A DNA stretch of 6,252 nt from an uncultured Vogesella sp. (GTDB lineage: Bacteria; Pseudomonadota; Gammaproteobacteria; Burkholderiales; Chromobacteriaceae). The notes below the pieces were generated by a model. That model had not been told where the DNA came from, ran no database searches, and saw only the letters and a list, made by a program, of their open reading frames with translations. How positions within the stretch are numbered: position 1 is the first letter of the stretch; each line of letters starts with the position of its first letter. Made by a program: the position numbers and the translations under genes. Location of the stretch: positions 1 to 6,252 of the forward strand of contig CAMLGD010000188.1 of the NCBI GenBank assembly GCA_946479405.1, given 5' to 3'. Shown here piece after piece: positions 5,218-6,252 of this stretch.

Positions 5218-6006
5218 CTATTCCTCAGCCTCGCCGCCAAAGAACACACTGGGCACCACGCCGAACTGACGACGGAACATAGCGGTAAACGCGCTGGGGC
5301 TGGCATAGCCGGCGTCCAGCGCCACATCCAGCACCCGCGCGCCGGCAGCCAGCTGCGCCAGCGCCTGCATCAGCCTTGCCTGCCGCCGCCAGGCACCGAA
5401 ATTCATGCCGGTGGCGCGCACGAAGCGGCGCTGCAGCGTACGCACATCCACGCCCAGCCATGCTGCCCAGTCATCGCTGCTGCGGCTGTCGTCCGGCTGC
5501 GCCTGCAGCGCGCGGCATAGCGGCGCCAGCAAGTCGTCGTCCGGCGTCGGCAGCGCCAGCGGCAGGGTTTCCAGCACCTCCACCTCCTCCAGCAGCAGCG
5601 CCAGCAGGCGCGCGGCACGGGTGCCCGGCAGTACCGGCGGCGGGCAGCGCACCGCGGCCAACAGCAGCTCGCGCCACAGCGGCGTCACCGCCAGCACGCA
5701 GCAATGGTCCGGCATGCCGGCCAACGCCGCCGGCTGCACGTAGACGCTGCGCATCAACGCCGGACTCAGCATGTGCACCTCATGCCAGTGGCCGGGCGGG
5801 ATGTAGATGGCGCGCGTCGGCGGCACGATCCACTGCCCGCGCGCGGTGATCACCCGCATCACCCCGCTGGTGCCGTAGATCAGCTGCGCGGTGCGGTGGG
5901 TGTGGCGCACGGTGGCGTGGCCGGCCGGGTAGTCCTGCGCCTTGCCTATCATCAGCGTGTCGCTGGTGAGCTGCGGTGGCTCGATCAGCTCGATGTCTGC
6001 ACTCAT
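5218..6006 (-). CDS. AraC-family regulator with N-terminal cupin domain (NimR-like)
   Basis: A 262-residue protein. Residues 15-95 form a cupin-type effector domain with RHTHRTAQLIYGTSGVMRV (34-52) and YIPPGHWHEV (68-77). The HxH at 35-37 and His75 are where cupins of this group place possible metal or ligand contacts. The C-terminal pair of helix-turn-helices is clear: DWAAWLGVDVRTLQRRFVRATG (179-200) with FGAWRRQARL after it, and VLDVALDAGYASPSAFTAMFRRQFGVVPSVFF (225-256). The layout resembles E. coli NimR (YeaM), which controls a neighbouring exporter gene, but the ligand and targets here are unknown. The ATG at 6004-6006 has a GAGA site about nine bases upstream; the frame stays open to 6087 but the extra part does not look like cupin. 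The gene is divergent from the truncated gene at 6200. Confidence 0.93.
   Translation of the reverse strand: MSADIELIEPPQLTSDTLMIGKAQDYPAGHATVRHTHRTAQLIYGTSGVMRVITARGQWIVPPTRAIYIPPGHWHEVHMLSPALMRSVYVQPAALAGMPDHCCVLAVTPLWRELLLAAVRCPPPVLPGTRAARLLALLLEEVEVLETLPLALPTPDDDLLAPLCRALQAQPDDSRSSDDWAAWLGVDVRTLQRRFVRATGMNFGAWRRQARLMQALAQLAAGARVLDVALDAGYASPSAFTAMFRRQFGVVPSVFFGGEAEE
5654..5662 (+). repeat. 9-mer core GCGGCCAAC, inside the AraC-type gene
   Basis: The core of the repeated word, preceded by C. The gene runs on the other strand and reads TTG GCC GCG as Leu-Ala-Ala. Confidence 0.4.
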
Positions 6007-6059
6007 GCCGTTTTCTCGATGGTTGATGCCATGTTCGCGTGAGACTGGCAGATGCAGAC

Positions 6060-6089
6060 ATTCTAGGATGGCGCTACACCCACCCACAA
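6060..6089 (-). promoter_or_regulatory. Candidate sigma-70 promoter for the AraC-type gene
   Basis: On the minus strand TTGTGG (6089-6084) and TAGAAT (6065-6060) are separated by 18 bases. The -10 matches the consensus at five of six positions and the -35 at three. Transcription would start near 6053, giving a leader of about 47 bases. The -35 box sits directly at the point where base composition drops. Confidence 0.42.
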
Positions 6090-6169
6090 GAAGGCGCCTC
6101 GAAAAGCCCTGATTTCCAATCGAGCTAAGTCACGGCGAGACAAGGTGCGAACGAAAAATGTCGACGCAG

Positions 6170-6184
6170 CATATGTTTGATATG
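6170..6184 (+). promoter_or_regulatory. Short dyad CATAT-N5-ATATG before the ribosome binding site
   Basis: CATAT (6170-6174) and ATATG (6180-6184) are exact reverse complements around GTTTG, one base before the AAGGAG site. It could be a regulator half-site pair or part of the promoter region. The AT pairing is too weak for a stable RNA hairpin. Confidence 0.25.
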
Positions 6185-6185
6185 T

Positions 6186-6191
6186 AAGGAG
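6186..6191 (+). promoter_or_regulatory. Shine-Dalgarno site AAGGAG deciding the GTG start at 6200
   Basis: A perfect AAGGAG with an eight-base spacer to GTG 6200-6202. It is the strongest ribosome binding site in the window and is the main reason for calling the truncated gene. Confidence 0.65.
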
Positions 6192-6199
6192 ACACAATC

Positions 6200-6252
6200 G
6201 TGAGCAACGCAGTATCGCGACGAAAGCGGGAGTTTTTCGAGGTGTCCAAGGA
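6200..6252 (+). CDS. Start of a gene truncated by the window edge, unknown product
   Basis: A GTG start follows a perfect AAGGAG site at optimal spacing, and the frame stays open to the window end, giving 17 complete codons: MSNAVSRRKREFFEVSK. The basic RRKRE followed by FFEV is soluble-looking rather than a signal peptide or first membrane helix, so this is unlikely to be the start of an exporter. Composition is lower in GC than all upstream genes. It may be the AraC-type regulator's divergent partner or, given the composition and the basic N-terminus, the first gene of an inserted element such as a transposase; nothing in 17 residues decides this. Confidence 0.5.
   Translation, partial: MSNAVSRRKREFFEVSK

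Noticed and set aside
6007..6087. An N-terminal extension of the AraC-type protein to 6087
   Set aside because: The extra 27 residues do not resemble the family, and the best promoter candidate (-10 at 6065-6060) lies inside the extension.
1..6252. CRISPR array, tRNA, rRNA or known riboswitch
   Set aside because: No regularly spaced repeat units, no cloverleaf-like segment and no recognisable riboswitch core was seen on either strand.
1..6252. The canonical Neisseria uptake sequence GCCGTCTGAA
   Set aside because: Looked for and not found on either strand; the repeated word here is different.

Overview
This is a GC-rich window (roughly two-thirds G+C in the coding parts, strong G/C bias at third codon positions) with tightly packed, often overlapping genes. 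It reads as ordinary chromosome of a betaproteobacterium. Protein flavour and gene style suggest Neisseriales, perhaps Chromobacteriaceae, but no RNA gene or marker gene is present to prove it.

Layout. (1) Bases 1-389, plus strand: the C-terminus of a FAD-dependent oxidoreductase of the L-2-hydroxyglutarate dehydrogenase family; its start lies outside the window. (2) Bases 378-2430, minus strand: a three-gene operon with overlapping stop/start codons, transcribed MOSC-domain (YcbX/mARC-like) protein, then a secreted family-3 solute-binding protein, then a small SRPBCC-like protein of unknown role. Its 3' end overlaps the oxidoreductase tail by 12 bases. (3) Bases 2431-2711: a gap holding a perfect 24-bp palindrome, a possible operon promoter and an odd cysteine-rich reading frame. 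(4) Bases 2712-4736: a divergent pair, a bile acid:sodium symporter-like membrane protein (YfeH type, minus) and a LysR-type regulator (plus). Their 159-bp shared gap is AT-rich at its right end and has direct repeats 21 bp apart. The arrangement matches the enterobacterial yfeH/yfeR pair. (5) Bases 4857-5093, plus: a 78-residue protein of unknown function, followed by a GC-rich hairpin. (6) Bases 5218-6006, minus: an AraC-family regulator with an N-terminal cupin (NimR-like). (7) Bases 6090-6252: a stretch of clearly lower GC (about half G+C by my count) that ends in the first 53 bases of a new plus-strand gene with a GTG start and a perfect AAGGAG ribosome binding site. This may be a divergent target of the AraC regulator or the left end of an inserted element.

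The most unusual signal cuts across all of these regions. The 10-mer TGCGGCCAAC (or its complement) occurs seven times, and its 9-mer core GCGGCCAAC nine times, in different reading frames and between genes. Two copies abut head-to-head to form the palindrome right after the symporter stop codon. That is how the DNA uptake sequence of Neisseriaceae is arranged at its terminators, so this could be an uptake-sequence-like or other genome-wide repeated word. A genome-wide count is needed to show that.
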